From the NCBI GenBank assembly GCA_027592785.1, contig JAQCLD010000035.1, forward strand, positions 1 through 37,319: a stretch of DNA of 37,319 nt, in the 5' to 3' direction. The stretch comes from Acidobacteriota bacterium. GTDB taxonomy: Bacteria > Acidobacteriota > Terriglobia > Bryobacterales > UBA6623. The notes under the pieces are model-generated. The model worked only from the letters and a program-made list of their open reading frames with translations. It did no database searches and was not told the DNA's origin. The first letter of the stretch is position 1. Each line of letters starts with the position of its first letter. Both the position numbers and the translations under genes were made by a program. Shown piece by piece: positions 26,108-35,111 of the stretch.

Positions 26108-27682
26108 ATGCTGCGAATCACTCTTCTTTTCCTCGTCGCTCACGTCGCCTTGGCACAGGTCTCTAACCAGGATCTGCTGAATCCACCGCCCGAAAACTGG
26201 CTGACTTACGGCGGCTCCTACGATTCGCAACGGCACACCAAGCTGGATGAGATTACGCCCGGCAACGTCAAGAACCTGCAGGCCGCCTGGATTTTCCCCA
26301 TCACCAGCACCAACCGACTGCAAACCGTGCCGCTCGTCGTCGACGGGGTGATGTACGTCAGCGCGCCTAACGAGGTCTATGCCCTGGACGCGCGCAGCGG
26401 TCGTGAGATCTGGCAATATCGGCGCGCCAACGGACTCAATCGAGGACCCAACCGGGGCGTCGCCGTTTTCGGCAATCTGGTCTACGTCGGCACGCCCGAC
26501 GCCTACCTCGTCGCCCTGGATGCCCGCACCGGCACGGTCGCCTGGGAAACCCAGATCGCCAAAACCAGCGACGGCTACTTCAGCCCCGGCGCGCCATTCG
26601 TCGCGGACGGCAAGGTTATTGCCGGCGTCGGCGGCGGCGACAACGGGCTCAACGGCTGGCTCGACGCCTACGATGCCGAGACCGGCAAGCTCATCTGGCG
26701 CTGGTATACGATCCCTCGTCCCGGCGAGCCCGGCAATGAAACCTGGGCCGGCGATTCCTGGAAAACCGGCGGCGGCGGCACCTGGCTCTCTGGCAGCTAC
26801 GACCCGGAGCTAGGCCTCATCTACTGGGGGCTGGGAAACCCGGCGCCAGACTTCGATGGCGATATTCGCAAGGGCGACAACCTCTACACCGAGTCGGTCG
26901 TTGCCTTGGATCTGAAGACCGGAAAGCTCAAGTGGCACTTTCAGTTCACGCCACATGATGTTCACGACTGGGACTCTGTCGAGATTCCAATTCTTGTCGA
27001 CGCTCAGTTCAACGGACGGATGCGCAAGGTGATGGCCCATGCCGACCGCAACGGTTTTTACTACGTACTGGACCGCGAGACCGGCGAGTTTCTGCATGGT
27101 ACGCCGTTCATCGATCAGCTGAACTGGGCAACCGGGCTGACCCCTGAGGGCCGACCCATCCGCGTCCCCGGCGTCGAGCCCACGCTCACCGGAAACTTCG
27201 TCTGCCCCTCTACTTCCGGGGCCACCAACTGGATGTCGCCTGCGTACAACCCGGTCACCGGGCTTTTCTATCTCGCGGCGAAAGAAGGTTGTGGGGTGAG
27301 CTTTAAGGGCCGTCAAGAATTCCGTCCTGGCGGCTTCGACTTCAAGGCGACCGGCTACATCGAGAGCCCCGAAGAGCCTTGGCAGATGTACGTCCGTGCC
27401 CTCGACCTGACAACCGGCGAGCGCAAGTGGGAGTACATGCAGGTGAATGCCAAAAGCTACGGCGCTGGGCTGATCTCCACAGCCTCGGGCCTCATCTTCG
27501 GCGGCGACGACCAAGGAACCTTCGCCGCGCTGGACGCCCGCACTGGCGCCCCGCTCTGGCACTTCGAGACGAATTACCGCATCAGCGCCTCGCCCATCTC
27601 CTACGCCGTCAACGGCCATCAATATGTGGCTGTGGCCGCCGGAGTGAACATCATCGCTTTCCGGCTGCCTGACACCAACTAA
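26108..27682 (+). CDS. PQQ-dependent dehydrogenase (quinoprotein, module 1)
   Basis: The 524-residue periplasmic enzyme has a signal peptide (MLRITLLFLVAHVALA) and an eight-bladed propeller of PQQ/tryptophan-docking repeats, e.g. VYALDARSGREIWQY, YLVALDARTGTVAWET and FAALDARTGAPLWHFE. The N-terminal NWLTYGGSYDSQRHTKLDEI block is typical of methanol/ethanol-dehydrogenase-like quinoproteins. It would oxidise an alcohol or sugar and reduce the adjacent cytochrome. The vicinal Cys-Cys pair of classical methanol dehydrogenases was not seen, so the substrate is open. It ends with ISASPISYAVNGHQYVAVAAG, which is the segment interrupted by TAG in the second copy. The next gene starts one base after its stop. 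Confidence 0.94.
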   Translation: MLRITLLFLVAHVALAQVSNQDLLNPPPENWLTYGGSYDSQRHTKLDEITPGNVKNLQAAWIFPITSTNRLQTVPLVVDGVMYVSAPNEVYALDARSGREIWQYRRANGLNRGPNRGVAVFGNLVYVGTPDAYLVALDARTGTVAWETQIAKTSDGYFSPGAPFVADGKVIAGVGGGDNGLNGWLDAYDAETGKLIWRWYTIPRPGEPGNETWAGDSWKTGGGGTWLSGSYDPELGLIYWGLGNPAPDFDGDIRKGDNLYTESVVALDLKTGKLKWHFQFTPHDVHDWDSVEIPILVDAQFNGRMRKVMAHADRNGFYYVLDRETGEFLHGTPFIDQLNWATGLTPEGRPIRVPGVEPTLTGNFVCPSTSGATNWMSPAYNPVTGLFYLAAKEGCGVSFKGRQEFRPGGFDFKATGYIESPEEPWQMYVRALDLTTGERKWEYMQVNAKSYGAGLISTASGLIFGGDDQGTFAALDARTGAPLWHFETNYRISASPISYAVNGHQYVAVAAGVNIIAFRLPDTN

Positions 27683-27683
27683 G

Positions 27684-28226
27684 ATGACCTCGACGCGCAC
27701 CAGCATCGTGGTTTTTCTATTGCTGTTCGCCGCGGACGCACGGCCTCAAGAGGCGCTTATTGTTCCAGGAGTTCGAGTTGGCGCAATCACGGCGGAGACG
27801 GGCGAAGCCGACCTGATCTCCGTGTTCGGCCGCGACCGATTCTCAGCTCACAAGGTCGGTATGGGCGAAGGGAACGTCTGTGACGGCGCATTGATTCGGT
27901 TCGACAATGAGGAATCCCTGGCGGTCGCCTGGCGGGATCGCACGACCAAGACCGGAGTTAGCCAAGTCGTGGTCCGAAGCCGCAGCCTGCAGACCAAAGA
28001 AGGCCTGCGAGTGGGTCTGAGTCTCGCAGAAGTCGAATCACTGAATGGCAAACCACTCATCATCAATGGATTCGGCTGGGACTACGGCGGCGTCGTTAAC
28101 TCTTGGGAAGGCGGCCGCCTCGCCCCTATTGGGTTGACCCACGACGGAGATGTACGAGTCTGGTTCGCGACCACGCGGGAGCAAGAGACCCAGCTTAGCC
28201 GTAACGAGTACGCCTCGGTCAGCTGA
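27684..28226 (+). CDS. Small secreted protein of unknown function
   Basis: A 180-residue protein with a signal peptide (about 1-22: TSIVVFLLLFAADARPQ) and a beta-rich body: VPGVRVGAITAETGEADLISVFG, then GLRVGLSLAEVESLNGKPLIINGFGWDYGGVV. The repeated GLRVG-type strand with LAEVE and the early ITAETGEADLISVFG unit look like two related halves, as in periplasmic proteins built from repeated SmpA/BamE-like or copper-amine-oxidase-N-like units; the match is too weak to name. It begins one base after the PQQ dehydrogenase stop, so it is likely part of the same operon and may serve that enzyme. Confidence 0.72.
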   Translation: MTSTRTSIVVFLLLFAADARPQEALIVPGVRVGAITAETGEADLISVFGRDRFSAHKVGMGEGNVCDGALIRFDNEESLAVAWRDRTTKTGVSQVVVRSRSLQTKEGLRVGLSLAEVESLNGKPLIINGFGWDYGGVVNSWEGGRLAPIGLTHDGDVRVWFATTREQETQLSRNEYASVS

Positions 28227-28355
28227 GACAAGCCGCTCTCCTCCGACCACCCGATCTTTGGTAAACTCCGCCCCACGATAGGCCAGTTGGATATCTTCTT
28301 CGGCGACGGGCGTTGCGAAGAATACTTCGACGCCTTCTAAGGGATCTTCCCACTT

Positions 28356-29144
28356 ATGCCCTTAGCGCTGTGGCCTTACCATCCGGGGGTGTTGAATCGA
28401 ATCTTCGCGCTGCTTGCGCTCTCCGCCGCGCCCGCTCTTTGTGGCGTCATCACCTTTTACGACGGAACCGCGCAAGCTGTTACCCCCAACAACTTTTCTC
28501 CGAAGTACCTGGAGTACGCCGCCATCGGCGGAACCCAAACCTATAGCGGAGCGGACCTGGCCACGAACTTCACTGCGACCGTCCAAGGCGGTTATGCCAG
28601 CAACTTGCTGAACCCCGACTTCCCGATTCTGAACCGCTCCGCCGGTTATACGCTGAGCTTCACCGTCGAAATCCTATCGGAGTCCCACTCCAACGCCAAC
28701 CGTGCCGGTTTCAGCGTCATCGCCGTCTCTAGCGACGTCGGCGGCGGAGTACTCTCGAGCATCGAACTCGGTTTTCAAGACGGGCTGATTTTCGCCCAGT
28801 CCTCTTCGCCCCTGTTCACCGCCGCCGAGTCGACAGCCTTCGATCCAGTTGGGGTCGGCTTCGTCGCGTACGACTTGGCGATCTTTGGAAGCGGCTATGA
28901 ACTCTTCGCCAATGGGTCGTCGATCCTCAGCGGTTCGCTACGCGATTACTCCGCCTTTGCCGGCTTCCCCGACCCCTACGAGACGCCAAACTTCGTCTTC
29001 TTTGGCGACGACACGACCTCCGCTGAGGCCGAAATCAATCTGCGTCGCGTCGCCCTGACGACGCCCGTTCCCGAGCCCGCCACCTGGACACTGCTAGCCT
29101 TGGGGCTCGTCGGCCTGATTCGACGGCAGCGCCGCAAGTCTTAG
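28356..29144 (+). CDS. PEP-CTERM sorting-signal protein
   Basis: The 262-residue exported protein has an N-terminal signal peptide (core IFALLALSAAPALCG; an internal GTG at 28389 is an alternative start) and a C-terminal tripartite PEP-CTERM signal: VPEPATW at 238-244, a hydrophobic helix TLLALGLVGLI, and basic RRQRRKS. PEP-CTERM proteins are processed by an EpsH/exosortase-type system and are linked to extracellular polysaccharide. No exosortase gene is in the window. The body is Ser/Gly/Ala rich with beta strands and no recognised domain. Its last 51 bases overlap the convergent YfhO-like gene. Confidence 0.85.
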   Translation: MPLALWPYHPGVLNRIFALLALSAAPALCGVITFYDGTAQAVTPNNFSPKYLEYAAIGGTQTYSGADLATNFTATVQGGYASNLLNPDFPILNRSAGYTLSFTVEILSESHSNANRAGFSVIAVSSDVGGGVLSSIELGFQDGLIFAQSSSPLFTAAESTAFDPVGVGFVAYDLAIFGSGYELFANGSSILSGSLRDYSAFAGFPDPYETPNFVFFGDDTTSAEAEINLRRVALTTPVPEPATWTLLALGLVGLIRRQRRKS

Positions 29145-31124
29145 TCCCCTGCCGCCTATCAAAACCAAGGCCGCCAATAACGTCAGCAAGCTAAGTGCGG
29201 CGCCCCAAGCGAAGTACGTCGACCGGTACTCGAGCCGGAGTTCCCCCTGCCCGGCCGGCACAACGACGCCAATAAAGGCGTGATCGACCCGGATGATACG
29301 CAGCTTCTGGCCGTCCGCCTCTGCCGTCCACCCAGGGAAATACGGGACGCTCATTCGCAGAAGAGACTCCGCTGCGAGGTCATAGCTCAGCACATAGCTG
29401 GACTCTGAAGACGAAACGATCCGTACCTGTGCGTTCGGATTGGCTAAGGCCGGATCGACTGGTTCGGCAGCGACCGTCTCCGCGGCAGGATCCAAAGTAG
29501 CCAGTCTTGCGAGTGCATCGGCGTCATCCTCGACCACCGCAATCGATCGAGCGAAGTAGGCGCGAGGCAGGGTTGGCGAAAACGGAATCGCCGCCGCCCG
29601 CAACTCCGGATCGACAGTGCGCGAGACATTCAGCCCGGCGAGCAGTTTCGCATTCGCCGACACCGCGTCGAAGTATTGGCGGTAACGCAACAACTCCAGT
29701 GGGTTGTAGCCGTAAGTCGCCTCCAGGTGAATGTCGAGCGGATGATTGAGTGGTCCGAACAGCACCAACCCGCGCGGCGCGTGATAGCGGGTCCTGGCCT
29801 CCTGAGATGTCGCAATATTCTGACGGGCCAGATTCTCATTCGTTCCGTAGAGCCGCTCAAAGATGTACCGCGCGTATGCGCCTTCGTTTGTGTAGGAATT
29901 CCAAAAAAACAGATCCGCAGAAACGGCGACAACCAGGGCAACCTTGTAGGCGAGCTTCCCATTGAAACGTCGCAGTAGCCATCCGACTCCGCCGGCAGAC
30001 AGCAGTGCAAGGCCAAGCGTGGCCACGAACCAACCATGCACTGGGGCCCTGACGCTGTGCAGCCCCGGCACGAGGGCCCCCAAACGGAAGAGCCCGAAGG
30101 CCGGTCCGAGCATGTACCAAATCGAGCCGACAGCGAGAATGCCGCCGGCCCACCTCAATCGGACGTCCGTCAAACCCAACAACGCTAACGGCACAAGCAA
30201 CAATCCGCTGTAGAGGTAGTAGCCTGGAGCCCGCGAGCCCGTGGCGTTGGGCCAGACCAGGTTCGTCAAAGATTCGAGTTGTAAGACGCGCTCCGAACTC
30301 GAACCATAGTCGACTGTCGCCCGTTCGGAATAGCTGGCAAGCTCTAGTCCCGGCAGGGATTGAATCACCGAGATCCCGGCCGCCAAGGCGACGATCCCGG
30401 CCACCACCACTATCGATCTCTTCCAGTGCCGCGGCTTCAACACGAGTTCCGCCGCCGCTAACAAACATAGAGCGCAAAACGAATACAGCGCCGTTTGGAA
30501 ATGCCCCGCCAGAACAAGGCAACCTCCAATCAAGCCGCCTGCGCCAATCCAACGCACCGCCCCGCCGCTCAACGCCCGCCGGTAGCTCCACAGAAGCCAC
30601 GGCGCCCAACTCGCGGTGCTGAACATACCCACGTGCTGGCTGTGATCGGCGAAGAAACCGGACAGGCCATAGAACAGCGCCCCAACGAACGCCGGAAACC
30701 GCTCCCCAGTGATGCTGAAGATCAGCAAGTAAGCGCCGGCCAGGGCGATTGCCGCGTGCAGCGCCAGTTCGGCCTCAATCGCTTTAGGCGTGATCCCGGC
30801 GACAAAAAACGGCCAGTTCGGCGGATACCACGCCCCCACCTGAGGGTCGGCCAAGAAGGGAAATCCGCTGAAGATGTACGGGGTCCAAGAGGGCAGTTCG
30901 CCCTGCCGCAGATGGTCCGCGAAATACTTCTGCGCCGAGTAATGCACATCGATCGCGTCATAGCGCGGCGACGTGTTGGGGTCCGTCAATGGGATCCAGT
31001 AGAAGACCAGCACGACGAGGATGACCGCCGCGACCCACCGCCAGCCGCGGAGTAAGTCCGGTCGCTGCGGTACAGGAACGCTTGCTTCTGGCGCCAGCCT
31101 TCTCTTGTCTTTCGGTCTCGCCAT
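29094..31124 (-). CDS. YfhO-like polytopic membrane protein
   Basis: About 676 residues from ATG 31124 (a TTG at 31133 is an alternative with GAGAAG 7 bases before it). About 10-12 transmembrane helices occupy residues 25-440, with a large external domain between 440 and 640 and a final helix (LSLLTLLAALVLIGGRGL). The N-terminal DPNTSPRYDAIDVHYSAQKYFADHLRQGELPSWTPYIFSGFPFLADPQVG block and GVVVPAGQGELRLEYRS tail are typical of YfhO-family proteins, GT-C-like predicted glycosyltransferases that add sugars to teichoic acids in Bacillus. The function here is unknown. Its TAG stop lies inside the end of the PEP-CTERM gene on the other strand. Confidence 0.84.
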   Translation of the reverse strand: MARPKDKRRLAPEASVPVPQRPDLLRGWRWVAAVILVVLVFYWIPLTDPNTSPRYDAIDVHYSAQKYFADHLRQGELPSWTPYIFSGFPFLADPQVGAWYPPNWPFFVAGITPKAIEAELALHAAIALAGAYLLIFSITGERFPAFVGALFYGLSGFFADHSQHVGMFSTASWAPWLLWSYRRALSGGAVRWIGAGGLIGGCLVLAGHFQTALYSFCALCLLAAAELVLKPRHWKRSIVVVAGIVALAAGISVIQSLPGLELASYSERATVDYGSSSERVLQLESLTNLVWPNATGSRAPGYYLYSGLLLVPLALLGLTDVRLRWAGGILAVGSIWYMLGPAFGLFRLGALVPGLHSVRAPVHGWFVATLGLALLSAGGVGWLLRRFNGKLAYKVALVVAVSADLFFWNSYTNEGAYARYIFERLYGTNENLARQNIATSQEARTRYHAPRGLVLFGPLNHPLDIHLEATYGYNPLELLRYRQYFDAVSANAKLLAGLNVSRTVDPELRAAAIPFSPTLPRAYFARSIAVVEDDADALARLATLDPAAETVAAEPVDPALANPNAQVRIVSSSESSYVLSYDLAAESLLRMSVPYFPGWTAEADGQKLRIIRVDHAFIGVVVPAGQGELRLEYRSTYFAWGAALSLLTLLAALVLIGGRGLRLAALPSNQADEPQG

Positions 31125-31205
31125 ACTGAGCAAGGTCTATCTTCTCAGGTTGAATCGCTTCGAAACCGGTATCGCGACCCCATCCTGCTGTATGACTTCG
31201 TAGTC

Positions 31206-32012
31206 ATGAAGACATGTCTGTGGGTGCTGCTCTTCGCCCTACCACTAGCCGCCCAACACGGGCGCTACGAGAGCGAATCGACCAATCCGGCCATCGGGGA
31301 CCCTGTCGCCATTGCCGCCGGCAGCGAGCTGTACCTGCGGTCTTGTGCCGGCTGCCACGGTCCGGACGGCAGCGGCGGACGCGGTCCAAACCTCGTGCAG
31401 CGCCCCATGTGGCACCCGCTCTCCGACGAGGCGATTTTCACCACGGTGCGCAACGGTCTGCCCGGCGCCGACATGCCGCCGACAAATCTGTCAGACGACG
31501 AGACCTGGCAGCTGGTCGCATTCATCCACGCCCTAATTGGACCGGCAGCTGAGAATCCAACGGCTGGCGATGTCACCGCCGGTGAGGCTGTTTTTTGGGG
31601 CTCGACGGCGGGCTGCTCCAACTGCCACGCCATCCACGGCAAGGGCGGCAAAATCGGCCCCGACCTGACGAATATCGGCGGCCTCCGCCCTCTAGCCGTC
31701 ATCAAGAAAGCCATCGTCAAGCCTTCGGACGAACTCTACTACCTCGGCAATGAGTCGGTGACCGCCAAGCTCAGAAACGGCGAGACCGTTCGCGGGATCG
31801 CCAAGAATCGCGACATCTACTCGATTCAGATCATCGATAGGGCTGGCAAGTTGCACCTGCTGGCCATGAATGACATCGCGGAACTCGAGATCCTGCAACG
31901 CTCCCCGATGCCGGGCGATTACGCCGAGCGCCTCACCGCTCAAGAGCTCGAAAACCTGCTCGCCTTCCTCGCCCACCAAACCCTGCGCCCCGCCGGCCCG
32001 GAGGCCAAGTAA
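31206..32012 (+). CDS. Dihaem c-type cytochrome, partner of PQQ dehydrogenase (module 2)
   Basis: A 268-residue paralogue of the protein at 25311. It has a signal peptide (MKTCLWVLLFALPLAAQ) and haem sites C47-x-x-C50-H51 (SCAGCHGPDGSG) and C137-x-x-C140-H141 (GCSNCHAIHGKGG). The C-terminal region (ESVTAKLRNGETVRGIAKNRDIYSIQIIDRAGKLHLLAMNDI) matches the corresponding segment of the first copy. The TAA stop overlaps the ATG of the second PQQ dehydrogenase by one base, tighter than in module 1 (20-base gap). Both haem sites are intact. No promoter is clear in the ~70 bp between it and the divergent YfhO-like gene. Confidence 0.92.
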   Translation: MKTCLWVLLFALPLAAQHGRYESESTNPAIGDPVAIAAGSELYLRSCAGCHGPDGSGGRGPNLVQRPMWHPLSDEAIFTTVRNGLPGADMPPTNLSDDETWQLVAFIHALIGPAAENPTAGDVTAGEAVFWGSTAGCSNCHAIHGKGGKIGPDLTNIGGLRPLAVIKKAIVKPSDELYYLGNESVTAKLRNGETVRGIAKNRDIYSIQIIDRAGKLHLLAMNDIAELEILQRSPMPGDYAERLTAQELENLLAFLAHQTLRPAGPEAK

Positions 32013-33607
32013 TGCGTTTTATCTTTTTGGCCCTCGCCCTCAGTTCCGCACTATCCGCCCAAGTCGCTTACGAAGACATCCTGAAGGGTCCCGGCAGCAA
32101 CTGGCTCACCTACGCCGGCAGCTACAACGGTTGGCGGCACACACCCAACACCCAGATCACGCCCGAGAACGCCGGCAGCCTGGTGCCCAAGTGGGTCTAC
32201 CGTGTACCCAACGCCCGCGGCCTGCAGACCTCTCCGTTAGCCCATGATGGCGTTCTCTACGTCACCAACACCAACTCGGTGTACGCTCTGGACGCCCGCA
32301 GCGGACGGCTGATCTGGAGCTACGTCGATTCCCGCGCCGAGAGGCAGTCCCCCAATCGCGGCGCGGCCATACTAGGCGACAAGGTCTACTTCATCACGAG
32401 CGATAACTATCTCACCGCGCTCGACCGCAGTACTGGCGCCGTCATCTTCAGCAAACAATATGCCCGCCTAGAGGACGGCGTGTCGTCCTCTTCGGCCCCG
32501 CTGGCGGTCAAGGACAAGATCATCGTTGGCAGTTCCGGCGGCGATAGCGGAGTCCGGGGATTCCTCGCCGCGCTCGATGCCGAGACCGGCGAAGAGGTCT
32601 GGCGCACTTACACGATTCCGGCGCACGGCGAGCCTGGCTCCGAGACCTGGGGCGATCTGATCGATTGGGGCGGTGGAGCTACGTGGCTCTCGGGCACTTT
32701 TGACCCGCAGCTCAACACGCTCTACTGGACCACCGGTAATGCCTGGCCCGATTTCAATGGCAAAGTCCGCCCCGGCGACAACCTCTACACCAGTTCCCTG
32801 CTGGCCCTGGATGTCGACACGGGAAAATTTACGTGGCACTTTCAGTTCACCCCGCACGACACACATGACTGGGATGCGCAGAGCTGGCCGATGCTCGTCG
32901 ACCTCGACTGGAAAGGCAGCCCCCGTAAGCTTGTGCTGCACGCCAACCGTAACGGATTCTTCTACGTCCTGGACCGCGTCACCGGCGAGTTCCTGAGCGG
33001 CACCCAGCTGACCGACAACGTCACCTGGGCCAGCGGCATCGACGCCAAAGGACGCCCTATCCTGATCGAAGGCAAGGAGCCTACGCTCGAGGGCAACTGG
33101 GTTTGTCCCAGCGTCAAAGGCGCCACCAATTGGATGGGCCAGACTTTCCATCCCGGAACCGGCCTGATTTACATACTCACGCTGGAGCAGTGCGGCTGGT
33201 TCAATCTTTCCGAACAAGAACCCGTACCGATGAAGAATTTCCCCGGCGGCGGGGCCACCGAAGAGGGCGGCCAAGTCATCCTCCGCGCTATTGATCCCAC
33301 AACCGGCAAGCGCGCCTGGGAATATCCAATGACGGGCTACGGACGCATGTGGACCGGCACGGTCTCGACCGCTAGCGGGGTGATCATCACCGGCGACGAT
33401 GCTGGCCAGCTTGCCGCCATTGACGCCAAGTCCGGAAGCCATCTGTGGAACTTAAATCTCGGCTAGAACTTGACGGCCTCGCCCATCATTTACGAGGTTG
33501 ACGGCAAGACACGCATCGCCATCGCCTCCGCATCTGCGATATTCTCCTTTGGCCTCTTTGAACCGGCCCAGTCGATTGAGCAGCCGACCATTATCAAGCG
33601 CCAGTAG
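32012..33607 (+). pseudogene. PQQ-dependent dehydrogenase (module 2), interrupted by an in-frame TAG
   Basis: A paralogue of the enzyme at 26108, with signal peptide (MRFIFLALALSSALSA), the NWLTYAGSYNGWRHTPNTQI start block and propeller repeats such as VYALDARSGRLIWSYV and LAAIDAKSGSHLWNLNLG. At 33464-33466 (codon 485) a TAG stops the frame. The same frame then continues for 46 sense codons (NLTASPIIYEVDGKTRIAIASASAIFSFGLFEP...) to a TAG at 33605-33607, matching the C terminus of the first copy. Only one base separates TAG from CAG, and related enzymes often have Gln or a similar residue there. The truncated 484-residue product lacks the closing strand of the propeller, so it is probably inactive unless the stop is read through. 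A sequencing error is also possible. Confidence 0.87.
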
Positions 33608-33611
33608 ATTT

Positions 33612-35090
33612 ATGCAGCGACACTGTTCCCTATTGATCGCGGCGCTACTCGCAACAGCGGCGGCTTGTGGGCCGACAGTCATCGAGTCCCACGAGGTCGT
33701 CCCAGAGCACTTCGCCCTCCGGCTGCACCCCTCCAACCCGCACTACTTCGAACACGAGGGCAAGCCGACAGTGCTCGTGAGTTCAGGCGAACACTACGGG
33801 GCCTTGATGAATCTCGATTTCGACTACGTCAAGTATTTCGACGAACTGCACTCCAAAGGCCTCAATCACACCCGCGTTTTCTCGGCGACGTATCGTGAGG
33901 TCGCAGGCAATTTCGGTATTGTGAGCAATACGCTCGCGCCGGCGCCCGATCGATTCATCGCCCCCTGGCCGCGCAGTGATCGTCCCGGCGCTCGCGACGG
34001 GCTGGCCAAGTTCGACCTCACGAAGTGGAATCAGAACTACTTCGATCGGCTCAAGAACTTACTGGCGGAAGCCGAGTCCCGCGGCATCATCGTCGAGTTA
34101 GTCCTGTTCTGCCCCTACTACAACGACTCCATGTGGGAAGTCAGTCCGCTGAATATTGCCAACAACATCAACGGCGTCGGCGACGTCTCGCGTGAGCAGG
34201 CGCTCACCATGACGTCGGCGGGCTTAGTCGAAGCACAACAGGCGGTGGCCCAGAAAACTGTTCTGGAGTTGCGCAACGTCCGCAACGTCTACTTCGAGAT
34301 CTGCAATGAGCCCTACGCGCTCAATCTTGTCGCCAACGATTGGCAGCGGAATATGGCGGCCATCGTCGCCGAAGCTGACGCTTTGTCCGCCGCCCGGCAT
34401 ATCATTTCCATGAACTACGCCAACGGTTCCGCCGTCATTGCCAACCACGACCCGCTCGTCTCGCTCTACAACTTCCACTACTCGCGGCCGCCCGAAAGCG
34501 TCGGGATGAACTACGCACTCGACCTGGCCATCGGCAACAACGAAACTGGTTTCGACGGCAGTGCCGACTCCACCTACCGCATCCAGGGTTGGGACTTCCT
34601 TTTCGCCGGCGGCGCGCTCTACAACAACCTCGACTACTCTTTCTCAGTTGGGCACGAGCCCGGCGATCTCGACTTCCAGGGCAAGTCGCCCGGCGGAGGC
34701 AGCGCGGCCTTGCGCAGCCAACTCGGTCATCTCCGACGCTTCTTCGAGGGGCTACCGTTCATCGAGATGGCCCCGGACGCCACAACTATAACGTCGGCCC
34801 CTAAGGATGCCTCAGCGCGAGTTCTCTCAACCCCAGACAAGACCTATGCGGTCTATCTGCATCGCGGTCGCATCGATCCCAACGCGAAACCTCGCTATGT
34901 TGTCGATTCCGAATCGCGGACGTCTTCTCTAGTCCTTGACCTACCGACCGGGCGCTATTCGCTCACCTGGACGGACCCAAGAACCGGTGCTGCGGTCGGC
35001 GAATCCCAGCTAAACCATCAGGGCGGCGCCGCGCAAATCAGCACTCCCGCCTACTCCGAGGACTTCGCACTGGTCATCGCGGCGCTCTAG
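33612..35090 (+). CDS. Glycoside-hydrolase-like lipoprotein (GH5/GH39-type TIM barrel)
   Basis: From ATG 33612 the protein has 492 residues and a lipoprotein signal ending AAAC (Cys19), so it is likely membrane-anchored. The body is a TIM-barrel glycosidase of clan GH-A type: HPSNPHYFEHEGKPTVLVSSG at the start, the acid/base Glu233 in FEICNEPY after strand 4, and a candidate nucleophile Glu311 in IGNNETGF after strand 7. The last ~90 residues are a beta-sandwich (YAVYLHRGRIDPNAKPRYVVD, LPTGRYSLTWTDPRTGA) as in putative collagen-binding or DUF5060-like ends. The frame is open further upstream to 33498, but that part overlaps the dehydrogenase and lacks a signal peptide. The substrate is unknown. 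Confidence 0.8.
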   Translation: MQRHCSLLIAALLATAAACGPTVIESHEVVPEHFALRLHPSNPHYFEHEGKPTVLVSSGEHYGALMNLDFDYVKYFDELHSKGLNHTRVFSATYREVAGNFGIVSNTLAPAPDRFIAPWPRSDRPGARDGLAKFDLTKWNQNYFDRLKNLLAEAESRGIIVELVLFCPYYNDSMWEVSPLNIANNINGVGDVSREQALTMTSAGLVEAQQAVAQKTVLELRNVRNVYFEICNEPYALNLVANDWQRNMAAIVAEADALSAARHIISMNYANGSAVIANHDPLVSLYNFHYSRPPESVGMNYALDLAIGNNETGFDGSADSTYRIQGWDFLFAGGALYNNLDYSFSVGHEPGDLDFQGKSPGGGSAALRSQLGHLRRFFEGLPFIEMAPDATTITSAPKDASARVLSTPDKTYAVYLHRGRIDPNAKPRYVVDSESRTSSLVLDLPTGRYSLTWTDPRTGAAVGESQLNHQGGAAQISTPAYSEDFALVIAAL

Positions 35091-35111
35091 CTTCTGGCCG
35101 TGGATCAGGGG

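Noticed and set aside
13145..33442. Long frames opposite real genes (for example 13145-14107 plus, 15267-16316 plus, 20077-21063 minus, 26810-27706 minus, 29857-30609 minus, 32468-33442 minus)
   Set aside because: They lie entirely opposite or out of frame within well-supported genes, have no recognisable motifs, and are expected in GC-rich DNA.
13559..33607. Global reassignment of TAG to an amino acid
   Set aside because: TAG is the terminal stop of many intact genes here (M1 peptidase, comEA-like, channel, kdsC, csrA, fliW, feoB, response regulator, acyl-CoA oxidase, glycosidase), with product lengths matching their families. Only decay or partial suppression remains possible.
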